A stretch of DNA of 25,569 bases from IMG/VR virus record IMGVR_UViG_3300048026_000022, positions 1-25,569 of that record. One strand, written 5' to 3'. A program made the position numbers and the translations under genes. Shown here in pieces: positions 14,859 through 22,217 of this stretch (the first letter of the stretch is position 1; each line of letters begins with the position of its first letter). Below the pieces are notes generated by a model that was not told where the DNA came from, did no database searches, and saw only the letters and a program-made list of their open reading frames with translations. This DNA comes from a virus.

Positions 14859-15145
14859 TACCATTTCACCTTGTCAGCCCAATAAGCCGCTGATGCTGTT
14901 TTGTCTTTACGTCCTTTTGCTATCTGCTTTGCAAATCGTGCTTTGAACGATCTTCTCTTTGCTTTGTCTGCTTCTGATTCATTCTTTCTAGGCGGTTTGT
15001 TATCTGCACCTTTCTGTCCAAACCTAATTAGCTTTATCTTATCGCCTTCTTTTGCCAGTACAGCGTGACTCTTGCTGTCATGGTTAGGTGTTCTCTTAGG
15101 TTTGTTGTAACCGTCAAACCTTTCACCGCGATAATTTACTGCCAT
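14858..15145 (-). CDS. Basic conserved phage protein after the capsid gene, function unknown
   Basis: The 95-residue protein is strongly basic (K/R-rich). It begins MAVNYRGERFDGYNKPKRTPNH, continues SKSHAVLAKEGDKIKLIRFG, and ends with SFKARFAKQIAKGRKDKTAS and AAYWADKVKW. I recall this pattern (YNKPK.TP.H..KSH.V, IRFG..GA, SFKARHAKNI, SAAYWADKVKW) from many marine phage genomes, always near head genes, without a proven function. No membrane segment is present. A DNA-contacting or capsid-associated role is plausible given the charge and location directly behind the capsid gene. It sits downstream of a strong stem-loop that may lower its expression relative to capsid. Confidence 0.8.
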   Translation of the reverse strand: MAVNYRGERFDGYNKPKRTPNHDSKSHAVLAKEGDKIKLIRFGQKGADNKPPRKNESEADKAKRRSFKARFAKQIAKGRKDKTASAAYWADKVKW

Positions 15146-15161
15146 ATAAACCTCGTAAGAA

Positions 15162-15179
15162 TGCCCCCTTTCGGGGGCA
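15162..15179 (-). terminator. GC-rich stem-loop after the capsid gene, partial terminator or mRNA 3' stabiliser
   Basis: On the minus strand TGCCCCC-GAAA-GGGGGCA forms a perfect 7-bp stem closed by a GNRA tetraloop, seven bases after the capsid stop codon. The following bases are TTCTTACG, so the U-run is weak. This argues for a leaky terminator or an RNA 3'-end stabiliser that raises capsid mRNA relative to downstream genes rather than full termination. Confidence 0.7.
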
Positions 15180-15186
15180 ATCAGTA

Positions 15187-16020
15187 TTACAATGCCGCGT
15201 CAGATAGAATCTCAACACCGAACGAGTCATCAAGCTCTGCAACACCATATACAGCAGTGGCGTTTAGCTCGAATGCTCTGAGAGACTCATCACGCTGAGG
15301 CGCAATGTTAAAGTCGCGCTTCATAGCAATCATCAATGCTTCTGGAGCAAATACAGCACCTTTTGCATCGTCATTGCCGTCTACAGATACGTTAGCAGAC
15401 TCATATACATTAATACCTGCGATAGTACCAACATAACCAGAACGCATTGCTTCGTTTTGCAAGTCGCCACCATTTGGATTAGCAAAGGTGTTAGTTAGGT
15501 TAGCTTTCAACTGGTAAGCTTGGAACGGATGTACAACAGCGTTAATCGCTCCAGTAACCTTGTTAGAGCGCAAAGTAGCCGCGGCCTTAAACAAGTCAGC
15601 AACAGTAATCTCTGCGCCAGCCGATCCAATAGAGCTAGAGAAACCGTCAAACAAAGCAATAAGGTCAGTATCAATCTTAGTAGCAATAGAGTTACCAAGA
15701 ACAGTACCAAGCTCAACAGCAGGGTTCCCGTCACCGTAAGTTGCCATATCAGTCAATAGAACTTGTGCGCCTACCTCACCAACAGTTACAGAAACTGAAG
15801 AAGTAGAAACAGTAGTGCTAGTCATGTCAGTGCCTTCAGTCAATGCCGCGGCAGTAATCGCAGGATACTTAGGAACCTGAATTGTCTTGCCAGCTTGTGC
15901 TTGAATGTTGTACTGAGTTACTAGACCCATCATTAGGGATTGCTCTTCTGCGGTAAAACGCGCCTGAGCTACGATATTGACGAACAGGTCGTCAAGAGTT
16001 GTGGAAGTTGTTGCGGCCAT
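15187..16020 (-). CDS. Major capsid protein (HK97 fold)
   Basis: This 277-residue protein follows the scaffold gene. The N-terminal helix (TLDDLFVNIVAQARFTAEEQ) leads to QYNIQAQAGKTIQVPKYPAI, an E-loop-like segment with TEGTDMTSTTVSTSSVSV, then VGAQVLLTDMATYG and the spine helix VLGNSIATKIDTDLIALFDG. Later motifs include LFKAAATLRSNKVTGA, VVHPFQAYQLKANL, and a peripheral-domain end GVAELDDSFGVEILSDAAL. This arrangement is that of small HK97-fold capsid proteins that lack an N-terminal delta domain and use a separate scaffold. The ribosome binding site GAGG lies 9 nt upstream of the ATG. No protease gene is seen nearby. Confidence 0.92.
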   Translation of the reverse strand: MAATTSTTLDDLFVNIVAQARFTAEEQSLMMGLVTQYNIQAQAGKTIQVPKYPAITAAALTEGTDMTSTTVSTSSVSVTVGEVGAQVLLTDMATYGDGNPAVELGTVLGNSIATKIDTDLIALFDGFSSSIGSAGAEITVADLFKAAATLRSNKVTGAINAVVHPFQAYQLKANLTNTFANPNGGDLQNEAMRSGYVGTIAGINVYESANVSVDGNDDAKGAVFAPEALMIAMKRDFNIAPQRDESLRAFELNATAVYGVAELDDSFGVEILSDAAL

Positions 16021-16056
16021 GATTATATCCTCAAAAATTAAATTAGTGGTTTGTGG

Positions 16057-16716
16057 TTACTTTTTCTTCATCGCGGCAAATTGCTCTTTGCCACCATTAC
16101 TCCAGTTTGCAACCATATCTGCCACAGATTGAGGCTTCTGTGTAGAGCCACCAGCGTTACCCATCGATCCTGTGCCACCTTGTGACGCTTTGACCATGTG
16201 TGGGTTTACTGTCAAAAATTCTGCTACCATTTCATTAACAGATAGCAGATCACCGCTGTCATTGTATCGCGGTACTCCGTTACCGTCTAGCACCTCTACC
16301 ATTCCATCATCTGACAGTCTGGTTTGGTCTTTTAGCAACTGAGATACTTGATTTGGATTGACAGCGTTATTATTAGAAGCCGCACCAAGAATCGCTCCAT
16401 CTACTAGCGTCTGTTGCAACTTACTTTTGTAACTCTGTATTTCCGCATCTTTCTTTTCAACTGTTTTCTTCAGGATAGAATCAAACTCGCCTCTCTCTTT
16501 TTGTCGCTCAAGTTCTGCGGCCTCTCTCTTTGCCATCAGTTCTTTTGCGTCATCAAGATCAATGCCTTGTATCTTCTTATCGAACTTGCGTTGCTCTCTT
16601 GCTACGCGATCCGCAACAATGCGGTCTAGTTCATCCTGTGTAAACGTCTTTGTTTCCTGAGTTTCTACTGCCGCTGTTTCAGTCTCAGCTTGTGTTTCCA
16701 TGATATCATCGCTCAT
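16057..16716 (-). CDS. Capsid scaffolding protein
   Basis: The 219-residue acidic protein precedes the capsid gene. Residues 1-24 are Glu/Thr-rich, then FTQDELDRIVADRVAREQRKF (about 25-45) matches the signature at the start of phage scaffold proteins (F-T-Q-E-E-L-D-x-I-V-x-x-R-L-x-R-E). A long charged coiled-coil follows at about 55-105 (DAKELMAKREAAELERQKE, KKTVEKKDAEIQSYKSKLQQ), then a mixed part and a Gly/Ser linker (GGTGSMGNAGGS), and a short C-terminal helix with basic end (FAAMKKK) that would bind the capsid protein. Scaffolds guide procapsid assembly and then leave. It starts MSDDIMETQ behind a GAGG ribosome binding site. Confidence 0.85.
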   Translation of the reverse strand: MSDDIMETQAETETAAVETQETKTFTQDELDRIVADRVAREQRKFDKKIQGIDLDDAKELMAKREAAELERQKERGEFDSILKKTVEKKDAEIQSYKSKLQQTLVDGAILGAASNNNAVNPNQVSQLLKDQTRLSDDGMVEVLDGNGVPRYNDSGDLLSVNEMVAEFLTVNPHMVKASQGGTGSMGNAGGSTQKPQSVADMVANWSNGGKEQFAAMKKK

Positions 16717-16751
16717 GTTACGAACCTCTTATAGAGTATTGGTGAATCAAC

Positions 16752-16760
16752 AGTATAGCA
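16752..16760 (-). promoter_or_regulatory. Possible extended -10 promoter before the scaffold and capsid genes
   Basis: The minus-strand bases TGCTATACT match an extended -10 element (TGnTATAAT with one change) 36 nt upstream of the scaffold start. The upstream DNA is an A-rich tract with no -35 match. Extra transcription of scaffold and capsid from here would make sense, but the evidence is one motif. Confidence 0.3.
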
Positions 16761-16766
16761 TATTAC

Positions 16767-16841
16767 TTATTTCTTCTTTTTTTTATTTTTTTTCTTTGGT
16801 CGTCCTACTTTAGTTCCGTATGTACCTTTACCTTGTGGCAT
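16767..16841 (-). CDS. 24-residue basic conserved phage peptide
   Basis: A complete reading frame encodes MPQGKGTYGTKVGRPKKKNK followed by four lysines. The ATG is preceded by AAGGAG at the ideal distance of six bases. The N-terminal pattern MP.GKGTYG...GRP.KK is one I recall as a recurrent tiny gene in marine phages, near portal, scaffold and capsid genes, which makes chance unlikely. GRPKKK resembles the core of an AT-hook, so the peptide could bind DNA or the acidic scaffold. The lysine codons include two runs of eight adenines separated by one T, where RNA polymerase could slip. It lies between the MuF-like gene (10 nt gap) and the scaffold. Confidence 0.8.
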   Translation of the reverse strand: MPQGKGTYGTKVGRPKKKNKKKKK

Positions 16842-16851
16842 TATTGTCTCC

Positions 16852-17595
16852 TTAAAAAACAGCCCTAAATCTATGACGGCAGTTATAGCCGCCACGCACA
16901 ATAAACGGATTACCTTCTATTTTTCCAGCCCAATCACCAGACCAGATTTCTTCAATTTCTTCTTTGGTGTATGTCTTGCCTACGTGCTTTGAACAGAACT
17001 TGCGCGTAACCTCATCATCTGGCCCTTGATACTTAAACTCTTTAGCACCTGCCTCTAAAGCTATTCTGGTATTTACAGAAGCATCAAACTGCATCAGCGA
17101 ATCATGTAGCTGTTGACTAGCATAACGACCTAAATCACTGCCTACAGTTGCTCTAATCGTTGCTACGCTTGCGGCAAAGGGTGTGCCTACTAATGTGCTT
17201 TCATAAACTTCTTTGGCTATTACATCTAAATACTGCTGACCTAAGTCCTCAAACCCTTTAAAGGTTAAGCTCTGTAGTTGCTGGATAATACTTGCATCAA
17301 GATTAGCTATGTCACCATACTGACTCAGCATAGCTACAACTTTATTTGCTACACCTGTGTACTCTCGAACTAAACTATCAACGACCGTCAAATACTCTTG
17401 GTCTATAGCTTCTCTTAATAAAACCCTAGCCTGTACAGCCCATTCTAAATCGAACAACTCACCATCACGCAATGGCGCAGTAGCCATAATATCTGCTATA
17501 CGGTTTTCTAGCTTTACCAGAGCATTTGCAAGCTTTGCCTGATGTGTTTCAGCAAGCTTTACAAGATCACGCAACTGATCTATATCAGCGGCCAT
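16852..17595 (-). CDS. MuF-like minor head / head morphogenesis protein
   Basis: The 247-residue protein directly follows the portal gene with a TAATG junction, the classic site of MuF or SPP1 gp7-like proteins. The first 150 residues are helical (LVKLAETHQAKLANALVKLE, TVVDSLVREYTGVANKVVAM). The C-terminal part reads NTRIALEAGAKEFKYQGPDD, then RKFCSKHVGKTYTKEEIEEIW and NPFIVRGGYNCRHRFRAVF. The pattern of a conserved C..H, a spacer, and G-G-Y-N-C-R-H-R matches the C-terminal MuF domain (usually ending N-C-R-C). These proteins are minor capsid components that help head assembly and may be ejected with DNA. The cysteine and histidine residues could bind a metal. Confidence 0.82.
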   Translation of the reverse strand: MAADIDQLRDLVKLAETHQAKLANALVKLENRIADIMATAPLRDGELFDLEWAVQARVLLREAIDQEYLTVVDSLVREYTGVANKVVAMLSQYGDIANLDASIIQQLQSLTFKGFEDLGQQYLDVIAKEVYESTLVGTPFAASVATIRATVGSDLGRYASQQLHDSLMQFDASVNTRIALEAGAKEFKYQGPDDEVTRKFCSKHVGKTYTKEEIEEIWSGDWAGKIEGNPFIVRGGYNCRHRFRAVF

Positions 17596-19109
17596 TAGAA
17601 CTGCCCTAGATTACTACCAGTGCCTTCTTCTTTAGCAGACATAAGCTCATCACCGCCCTCGACTTCATCAAGGCCAATTTTTTCTCTAACCTCGTTAGGC
17701 GTTACAAGACCAGCGTCAATATGGTAGCTGTAAATTTGAGTCTTATCTGAGAAGTCGCCAAGGACAGATGCTGTCTCTTCTATCTCTGCGTGAACCTTCG
17801 CTAGAGCCTCGTCATCAAGTATTAGATCAGCGATCTTTTTATCTATCTCCATCGACAGGGTAGCCGACTTAACGCCAGTAGAACGCATTTGCTGAAGGAA
17901 CATAAGCTCCTTATCGTAATCTCTAAGATCAAATGCATCAGGGTAGAATATTTCAACATCAGGGGTAACATCTTGCCAATCACAGAACAACAACCATAAC
18001 TGCTCTTCGGCTAACTCTAACAAATCAGCCTTCTCTGCTAATTTAGCATTGAGCATTTGGAATTCTGTTGCCATAGCCACACCGCTCATAGTTTTAGCTT
18101 CTGTGCCACGTACAGCACCCATATGACTCATTCTGTTAATAGACTGAATCTTATCTTGTATTGACGCTCTAACAGCGTCTAAGTTCTGTCCGCTTGGCTG
18201 TAGTTGGTAAGGCTTTAGGCTTGCGTCCATATCATCAGGTAAATTAATGACTGCACCTGCCCCTGCACTGGCATCTGTCTGATATGACTTTACTAGTGTC
18301 GGGTGGTTGCTGATCCGAATCAATTGCTCGATTTCTGATAGCTCTTGGTAGATAGCGCGTTGCATATAACTAGCATCGGCTATATCGCTTAATCCTATGC
18401 CTCTTGTAACGCTACGGTTAGCAGGTAAGAATACGGCAGGTATACGACCTAACACATTGTCATCAACTTCTATCTGCTTATCTAAGTCATTTACCGAATG
18501 CCATAACTCTACGCGGTCTTTGTACCAGACTCTGTAGTATGTTTCTGTGGTAGTCTCATCTACACGTATAACAGACTCTCTGACCTTTAGGTAGTCAAGC
18601 TCAAACCTACCGCTAGGCGTTCTAACATAGTTCCAATCTAAGACGTTTTCAGGGGTGAACATAGTCACATAAGGCCGTATGTCTTGCGCTAACTCTTCTG
18701 CCTTTGTACCTGCGTTAGACTTTGGCTTATCCATCATAATCCAGACATGACCATATACACTTGACCAAATCTGGCACTCACGCATAAACGAATTAAAGCT
18801 ACGACCTTCTAAGTCACAGTCGTCTATGAAAGGTTCTAATGCTACGTTATTAGCCGCGCTGTTGTAGGCTCTAGTGGGTGGCACTCGCCATAAAAAGCTA
18901 GAGTATATGTGAACTATAGACTTTGCATGATTGTCTAGTGGGGTTAAGTCTAATCTACGGTCATAGTCATCACTAGTTTCTGATATGTAGCGCGTCAAAT
19001 ATGCGCCATTAAAGTAATCCTCTCCACCCAGATAAGAGCGAACATAAAACTCCCATCGGCTTTCGTATTTATCATAATCGGGGTGTGTTGTATCTGCGTT
19101 CAATCTCAT
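17595..19109 (-). CDS. Portal protein
   Basis: With ATG at 19107-19109, which forms a TGATG junction with the terminase stop and lies 5 nt after AGGTGG, the protein has 504 residues. A GTG three codons upstream is a less likely start. It begins MRLNADTTHPDYDKYESRWE. Portal features include LDNHAKSIVHIYSSFLWRVPP (wing), the clip/stem part RNAxxIGL-like GRIPAVFLPANRSVTRGIGL with SDIADASYMQRAIYQELSEI, and TMSGVAMATEFQMLNAKLAEK in the crown-proximal helices. The C-terminus, LVTPNEVREKIGLDEVEGGD, is very typical of portals. The portal is the dodecameric ring through which DNA is packaged and where the tail attaches. Its position between large terminase and MuF agrees. Confidence 0.9.
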   Translation of the reverse strand: MRLNADTTHPDYDKYESRWEFYVRSYLGGEDYFNGAYLTRYISETSDDYDRRLDLTPLDNHAKSIVHIYSSFLWRVPPTRAYNSAANNVALEPFIDDCDLEGRSFNSFMRECQIWSSVYGHVWIMMDKPKSNAGTKAEELAQDIRPYVTMFTPENVLDWNYVRTPSGRFELDYLKVRESVIRVDETTTETYYRVWYKDRVELWHSVNDLDKQIEVDDNVLGRIPAVFLPANRSVTRGIGLSDIADASYMQRAIYQELSEIEQLIRISNHPTLVKSYQTDASAGAGAVINLPDDMDASLKPYQLQPSGQNLDAVRASIQDKIQSINRMSHMGAVRGTEAKTMSGVAMATEFQMLNAKLAEKADLLELAEEQLWLLFCDWQDVTPDVEIFYPDAFDLRDYDKELMFLQQMRSTGVKSATLSMEIDKKIADLILDDEALAKVHAEIEETASVLGDFSDKTQIYSYHIDAGLVTPNEVREKIGLDEVEGGDELMSAKEEGTGSNLGQF

Positions 19110-20317
19110 CAAGTCCACCTAGTCGGTTGTGGTGTATCGTATTCTGTGCGAACAGGGAACAAATATTCTACCAAGTAACCGAGGGCATCGTTCATATGAT
19201 CAAAGCCATCTTTATTTGGTATGCTTGTTCCTTCCTTGTATGTTTGTCGTTCTAAGCTCTTAATCGTTTGCTTACACTTAGGACTAAAAAACAATTTCCG
19301 CTGACCATTAATACTTAGTAAACGGCTATTCACTGCGTTTATTCTATCTCTAACCAGAGCATGGGACTTCTTGGCTTTAACCGCGAACCCTGCGTTCTGT
19401 AAGATCGACAAATCTGTACGACCACCTGCGCTTGTTTTGCGCTGTCTTGATGCTGGGTCTGGATAAACTATTATATGACGATTCGGGTAACGGTCTTTTA
19501 TCTCCGTAACCATCTCGTCAGTGTTCGACCCATAGATGACAATCTCGTCAACTGCATACAGCATCTCGCCTTTACGAATGCAGATTACGGCTGACATAGG
19601 GTCTAAGTTAAAATCCATACCAATATGTAGAGTACCATCATCCTTGCAATCAACGACAGATAGTTCTCTACTAAATGCATAATATATCAAACCGCTGTAT
19701 GTCACAAACTCTGCACAGTATTCTTGATTAAATGTACGCTCATCAAGGTCTATTTTAGCGGCTTCAACCTCTGATTCAGGAACATTACCACCCTGTAAAG
19801 TTGTATATTGAAAGCTTGACCAATTTGGTAGGTTATTAACACCAGATGCCCACAAATCATAAAAGTGGTTTCTGCCTTTCGGTGTGCCAATAAAAAGTGC
19901 TGAACCTTCTCTATCTGATAATGACGGTCTAATTACTTCGTACCACGCCTCTGGTCGCATATCTGCAAATTCATCTAAAACCACAAAGTCTAAAGCCCTG
20001 CCTCTTAAATTATTAGGTTTTTCGGCTCCTTTAAGACTGATAACTGATCCATTAATTAATTTGAGAGTTAAAGTACTTTCGTTAGACTTATTAATATATT
20101 CTTCAGGTATCGTATGAATTAACATATCCCATGCAATTTCTTTTGCAGATCCATAGGTTGGCGCTACATACCAGCAGTTTCTATTCTTACCACTGACAGC
20201 CGCTTTAAGAAGTTCGCCTGTTGAGAGAAAGGTCTTGCCAAATCTTCTGCCAGCAACGCAGACACGAAAACGAGATTTAGAACAAAATATCTCACTCTGC
20301 GGCTTGGTTAATTGCAT
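19109..20317 (-). CDS. terL: Terminase large subunit
   Basis: The 402-residue ATPase/nuclease packages DNA into the head. Walker A is AGRRFGKT (residues 22-29) and Walker B is FVVLDEFAD (111-119) with its catalytic glutamate at 116. The coupling motif is LFIGTPKGR (141-149). The C-terminal RNase H-like nuclease shows HIGMDFNLDP (231-240, Asp 235), IVYPDPASRQRKT (283-295, Asp 287), and DHMNDALGYL (373-382, Asp 377), which supply the metal-binding acidic residues. The length is at the short end for the family but all motifs are present. The gene starts within the 3' end of the small-subunit gene (26-nt overlap). Confidence 0.95.
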   Translation of the reverse strand: MQLTKPQSEIFCSKSRFRVCVAGRRFGKTFLSTGELLKAAVSGKNRNCWYVAPTYGSAKEIAWDMLIHTIPEEYINKSNESTLTLKLINGSVISLKGAEKPNNLRGRALDFVVLDEFADMRPEAWYEVIRPSLSDREGSALFIGTPKGRNHFYDLWASGVNNLPNWSSFQYTTLQGGNVPESEVEAAKIDLDERTFNQEYCAEFVTYSGLIYYAFSRELSVVDCKDDGTLHIGMDFNLDPMSAVICIRKGEMLYAVDEIVIYGSNTDEMVTEIKDRYPNRHIIVYPDPASRQRKTSAGGRTDLSILQNAGFAVKAKKSHALVRDRINAVNSRLLSINGQRKLFFSPKCKQTIKSLERQTYKEGTSIPNKDGFDHMNDALGYLVEYLFPVRTEYDTPQPTRWT

Positions 20318-20672
20318 TACTATCTACGATAATATTAATAGGTGGTATTTCTTGAACTTCTGCTTCTGTTTCTTTCCAACCTGCTTGGGTTTTAAGGTAA
20401 AAAATATTAGCCGCTACGTTACCTGCTTTAGCTAATTTTATTAGATTAGAACCCATACTAGCGCACTGTCTTACCCTTCCTTTTTTATAAGCGTCAGAAA
20501 CTTCTGGCTGTCGTTCCTCTATTGCTCTCAAAGTAGTTTCAGAAATGCAAAAGTAATCAGCTATCTGCCCTTTAGTAAGTACAGCGGACAACGCTTCTAG
20601 CTGGGTTATTTGATCCTCAGTAAACTCTATTATAGGTCTACCTCCACCATCACCTTGATTACCTTTCTTCAT
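20292..20672 (-). CDS. terS: Terminase small subunit
   Basis: This 126-residue protein overlaps both neighbours (14 nt with the methyltransferase, 26 nt with TerL). After a Gly-rich start (MKKGNQGDGGGRPIIEF), residues 17-65 hold a helix-turn-helix: LEALSAVLTKGQIADYFCIS with ETTLRAIEERQPEVSDAY. Then GRVRQCASMGSNLIKLAKAG and AANIFYLKTQAGWKET, the oligomerisation helices, are a highly characteristic pattern (F-Y-L-K-T-Q-A-G-W-K-E). Small terminases recognise the packaging start site and regulate TerL. The C-terminus (EIPPINIIVDSNAIN) likely binds TerL or the portal. The cos or pac site cannot be located from this sequence alone. Confidence 0.9.
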   Translation of the reverse strand: MKKGNQGDGGGRPIIEFTEDQITQLEALSAVLTKGQIADYFCISETTLRAIEERQPEVSDAYKKGRVRQCASMGSNLIKLAKAGNVAANIFYLKTQAGWKETEAEVQEIPPINIIVDSNAINQAAE

Positions 20673-21861
20673 TAGCTAACTCATTATATTTCTTGCCTGT
20701 TGATTCCATCACGGCTTCTTGACCTGCAAAGTCCTGCCACCGCTTAATAATGACATCGGCATAATGGCAATCAAGTTCCATCATGTAACAGCTACGATTT
20801 GTTTTTTCGCAAGCAATTAGCGTGCTACCACTACCTCCAAATAAATCTAATACAGTATTTACATTTTTAAAATAATTAAATGACCATTCAGCAAGGGCTA
20901 TAGGTTTTTGAGTTGGGTGAACTCTAGCAATTCCATGCTCACTGCCTTTTATTAAACCTTTCCATAAATGCCTAAATATTCTTACTGAAGAAAATTCAGA
21001 TTTAACCCAAGCCATTTCACAATCTGAGTTTAAATCTTTTTGTTTTTCTTCAACCCTTTTGTCCCATATAAACCAATTATTTGATTGAGGCAATGAATGG
21101 CAATAATAATTAGCACCCCACCATACTTGTCTAGGTATCTTTAAAGTCTCGCACAGGTTATAAGCGTCTACTGCATATCGAATGGTGTCATCATTAAAAT
21201 CTCCATATTTAACTCCATCTGATAACGACTTTGCACCTTTCCTTTTTGACCTATCGCCTTTTTCATTTATTCCGTAAGGCGGGTCAGTAAAGACCATATC
21301 GGCTTTGTTACCGTCCATCAGCTTATCTACTGCATCAATACTAGTAGAGTCCCCACACATTAATCTGTGATTTCCCAATATCCAGACATCACCTTCAACC
21401 GTTACAGGGTTTTTAGGGGCATCAGGAACAGCGTCTTCATCGGTTAAACCTTCGGCTGGCTCTTCTTCCATAAGCCCTGCAAGCATATCGTCATCAAACC
21501 CTAATAAACCAATATCAAAGTCTAACTCTGTTAGTCGGTCAACCTCTAGCTTTAAAGAGTCTAAGTCCCACCCTGCATTTACGGCAAGTTGATTATCAGC
21601 AATAACGTATGCTTTACGCTGTGCCTCTGTAAGCCCCTCTAAAGTAATAGTAGGAACTTCATCAAGTTTTAGCAACTGCGCGGCCTGTAGACGACCATGC
21701 CCTGCAATAATACCGCCATCATGATCTATCAAGATAGGATTAGTAAATCCAAATTCTTTTATGCTTGCCGCTACTTGTTGTACTTGCTGTTCGCTATGTG
21801 TTCTTGAATTATTAACATAGGGAACAAGCTCCCCAGTTGACTTGTACTCTATAGATAGCAT
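20659..21861 (-). CDS. ParB-like domain fused to beta-class DNA amino-methyltransferase
   Basis: From the ATG at 21859-21861 (TGATG junction behind a GAGG site) the protein has 400 residues; a TTG one codon upstream is unlikely. The N-terminal ParB/sulfiredoxin-like domain spans about 1-120, with GGIIAGHGRLQAAQLL at 49-64. The methyltransferase domain follows a linker: NHRLMCGDS (164-172), the catalytic DPPY at 193-196, HPTQKP at 315-320, and the S-adenosylmethionine-binding FGGSGST at 341-347 with MELD at 361-364. Because DPPY precedes FGGSGST, this is the beta order. It methylates an adenine or cytosine amino group in DNA, site unknown. No restriction nuclease is next to it, so it is probably an orphan that protects phage DNA or marks packaging substrates. 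Confidence 0.9.
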   Translation of the reverse strand: MLSIEYKSTGELVPYVNNSRTHSEQQVQQVAASIKEFGFTNPILIDHDGGIIAGHGRLQAAQLLKLDEVPTITLEGLTEAQRKAYVIADNQLAVNAGWDLDSLKLEVDRLTELDFDIGLLGFDDDMLAGLMEEEPAEGLTDEDAVPDAPKNPVTVEGDVWILGNHRLMCGDSTSIDAVDKLMDGNKADMVFTDPPYGINEKGDRSKRKGAKSLSDGVKYGDFNDDTIRYAVDAYNLCETLKIPRQVWWGANYYCHSLPQSNNWFIWDKRVEEKQKDLNSDCEMAWVKSEFSSVRIFRHLWKGLIKGSEHGIARVHPTQKPIALAEWSFNYFKNVNTVLDLFGGSGSTLIACEKTNRSCYMMELDCHYADVIIKRWQDFAGQEAVMESTGKKYNELANEER

Positions 21862-22097
21862 CAAACCTCAGTACCGAATAACTCTTCGGATAATGGTTGT
21901 GGGATTGTAGGTTCAGGAGGTGGCTGATTAAGCTTTACGTTTACTTCTTCACACCAGTTTAAAATCTCTTCTCTAACTTGCTGTCGATTATACTCTGGAT
22001 AAGTTAAAGTCTGGGTAATCGCATCGATCTTTTCGACTAATTCTACCCAACCTCTGTCATTTGCTTCGTTGATTTTAGATACTAATTGCAACTCCAT
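21861..22097 (-). CDS. Small unknown protein at the head of the packaging operon
   Basis: The 78-residue protein starts MELQLVSKINEANDRGWVEL behind an AGGTGA ribosome binding site and ends in a Pro/Glu-rich tail (PPPEPTIPQPLSEELFG). The first 55 residues are predicted helical and amphipathic; no metal-binding or catalytic motif is visible. It is the first gene after the promoter at 22127-22155 and is translationally coupled to the methyltransferase (TGATG). A partner of the methyltransferase or of the terminase is possible but unproven. I do not recognise the family. Confidence 0.75.
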   Translation of the reverse strand: MELQLVSKINEANDRGWVELVEKIDAITQTLTYPEYNRQQVREEILNWCEEVNVKLNQPPPEPTIPQPLSEELFGTEV

Positions 22098-22126
22098 ACT
22101 ATCACCTGTATGTCATTAGTTGCTAC

Positions 22127-22155
22127 ATTGTACTACATATAACTAAAAGTGTTAA
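22127..22155 (-). promoter_or_regulatory. Sigma70-like promoter for the packaging and virion operon
   Basis: The minus strand carries TTAACA (22150-22155, five of six to TTGACA), a 17-bp spacer, and TACAAT (22127-22132, five of six to TATAAT). Transcription should begin near 22120, about 23 bases before the ATG of the 78-aa gene. It is the best promoter match found in the intergenic gaps and lies at the border between the small-gene region and the terminase/virion block. Confidence 0.6.
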
Positions 22156-22217
22156 TTAAATTCATCTTTTGCTATAGCGCATAAGGCAAGCAAGCAAAAA
22201 GCCATAAAAAACATCAT
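22152..22217 (-). CDS. 21-residue hydrophobic micro-protein
   Basis: A frame of 21 codons starts at ATG 22215-22217, five bases after a near-perfect AGGAGGT ribosome binding site. The peptide is MMFFMAFCLLALCAIAKDEF plus one asparagine: a hydrophobic core of about 16 residues with two cysteines and a short charged end. The length barely allows a membrane span. The strong ribosome binding site on such a short frame is the main evidence. It could be a tiny membrane peptide or a leader peptide; the -35 element of the next promoter overlaps its stop codon. Confidence 0.5.
   Translation of the reverse strand: MMFFMAFCLLALCAIAKDEFN

Noticed and set aside
15507-15734. 75-codon minus-strand frame inside the capsid gene
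   Set aside because: It is an out-of-frame shadow of the capsid codons, with a leucine-rich composition created by the frame offset.
16023-16028. TATAAT just before the capsid start codon
   Set aside because: It lies only a few bases from the ATG, so a transcript from it would lack a ribosome binding site.
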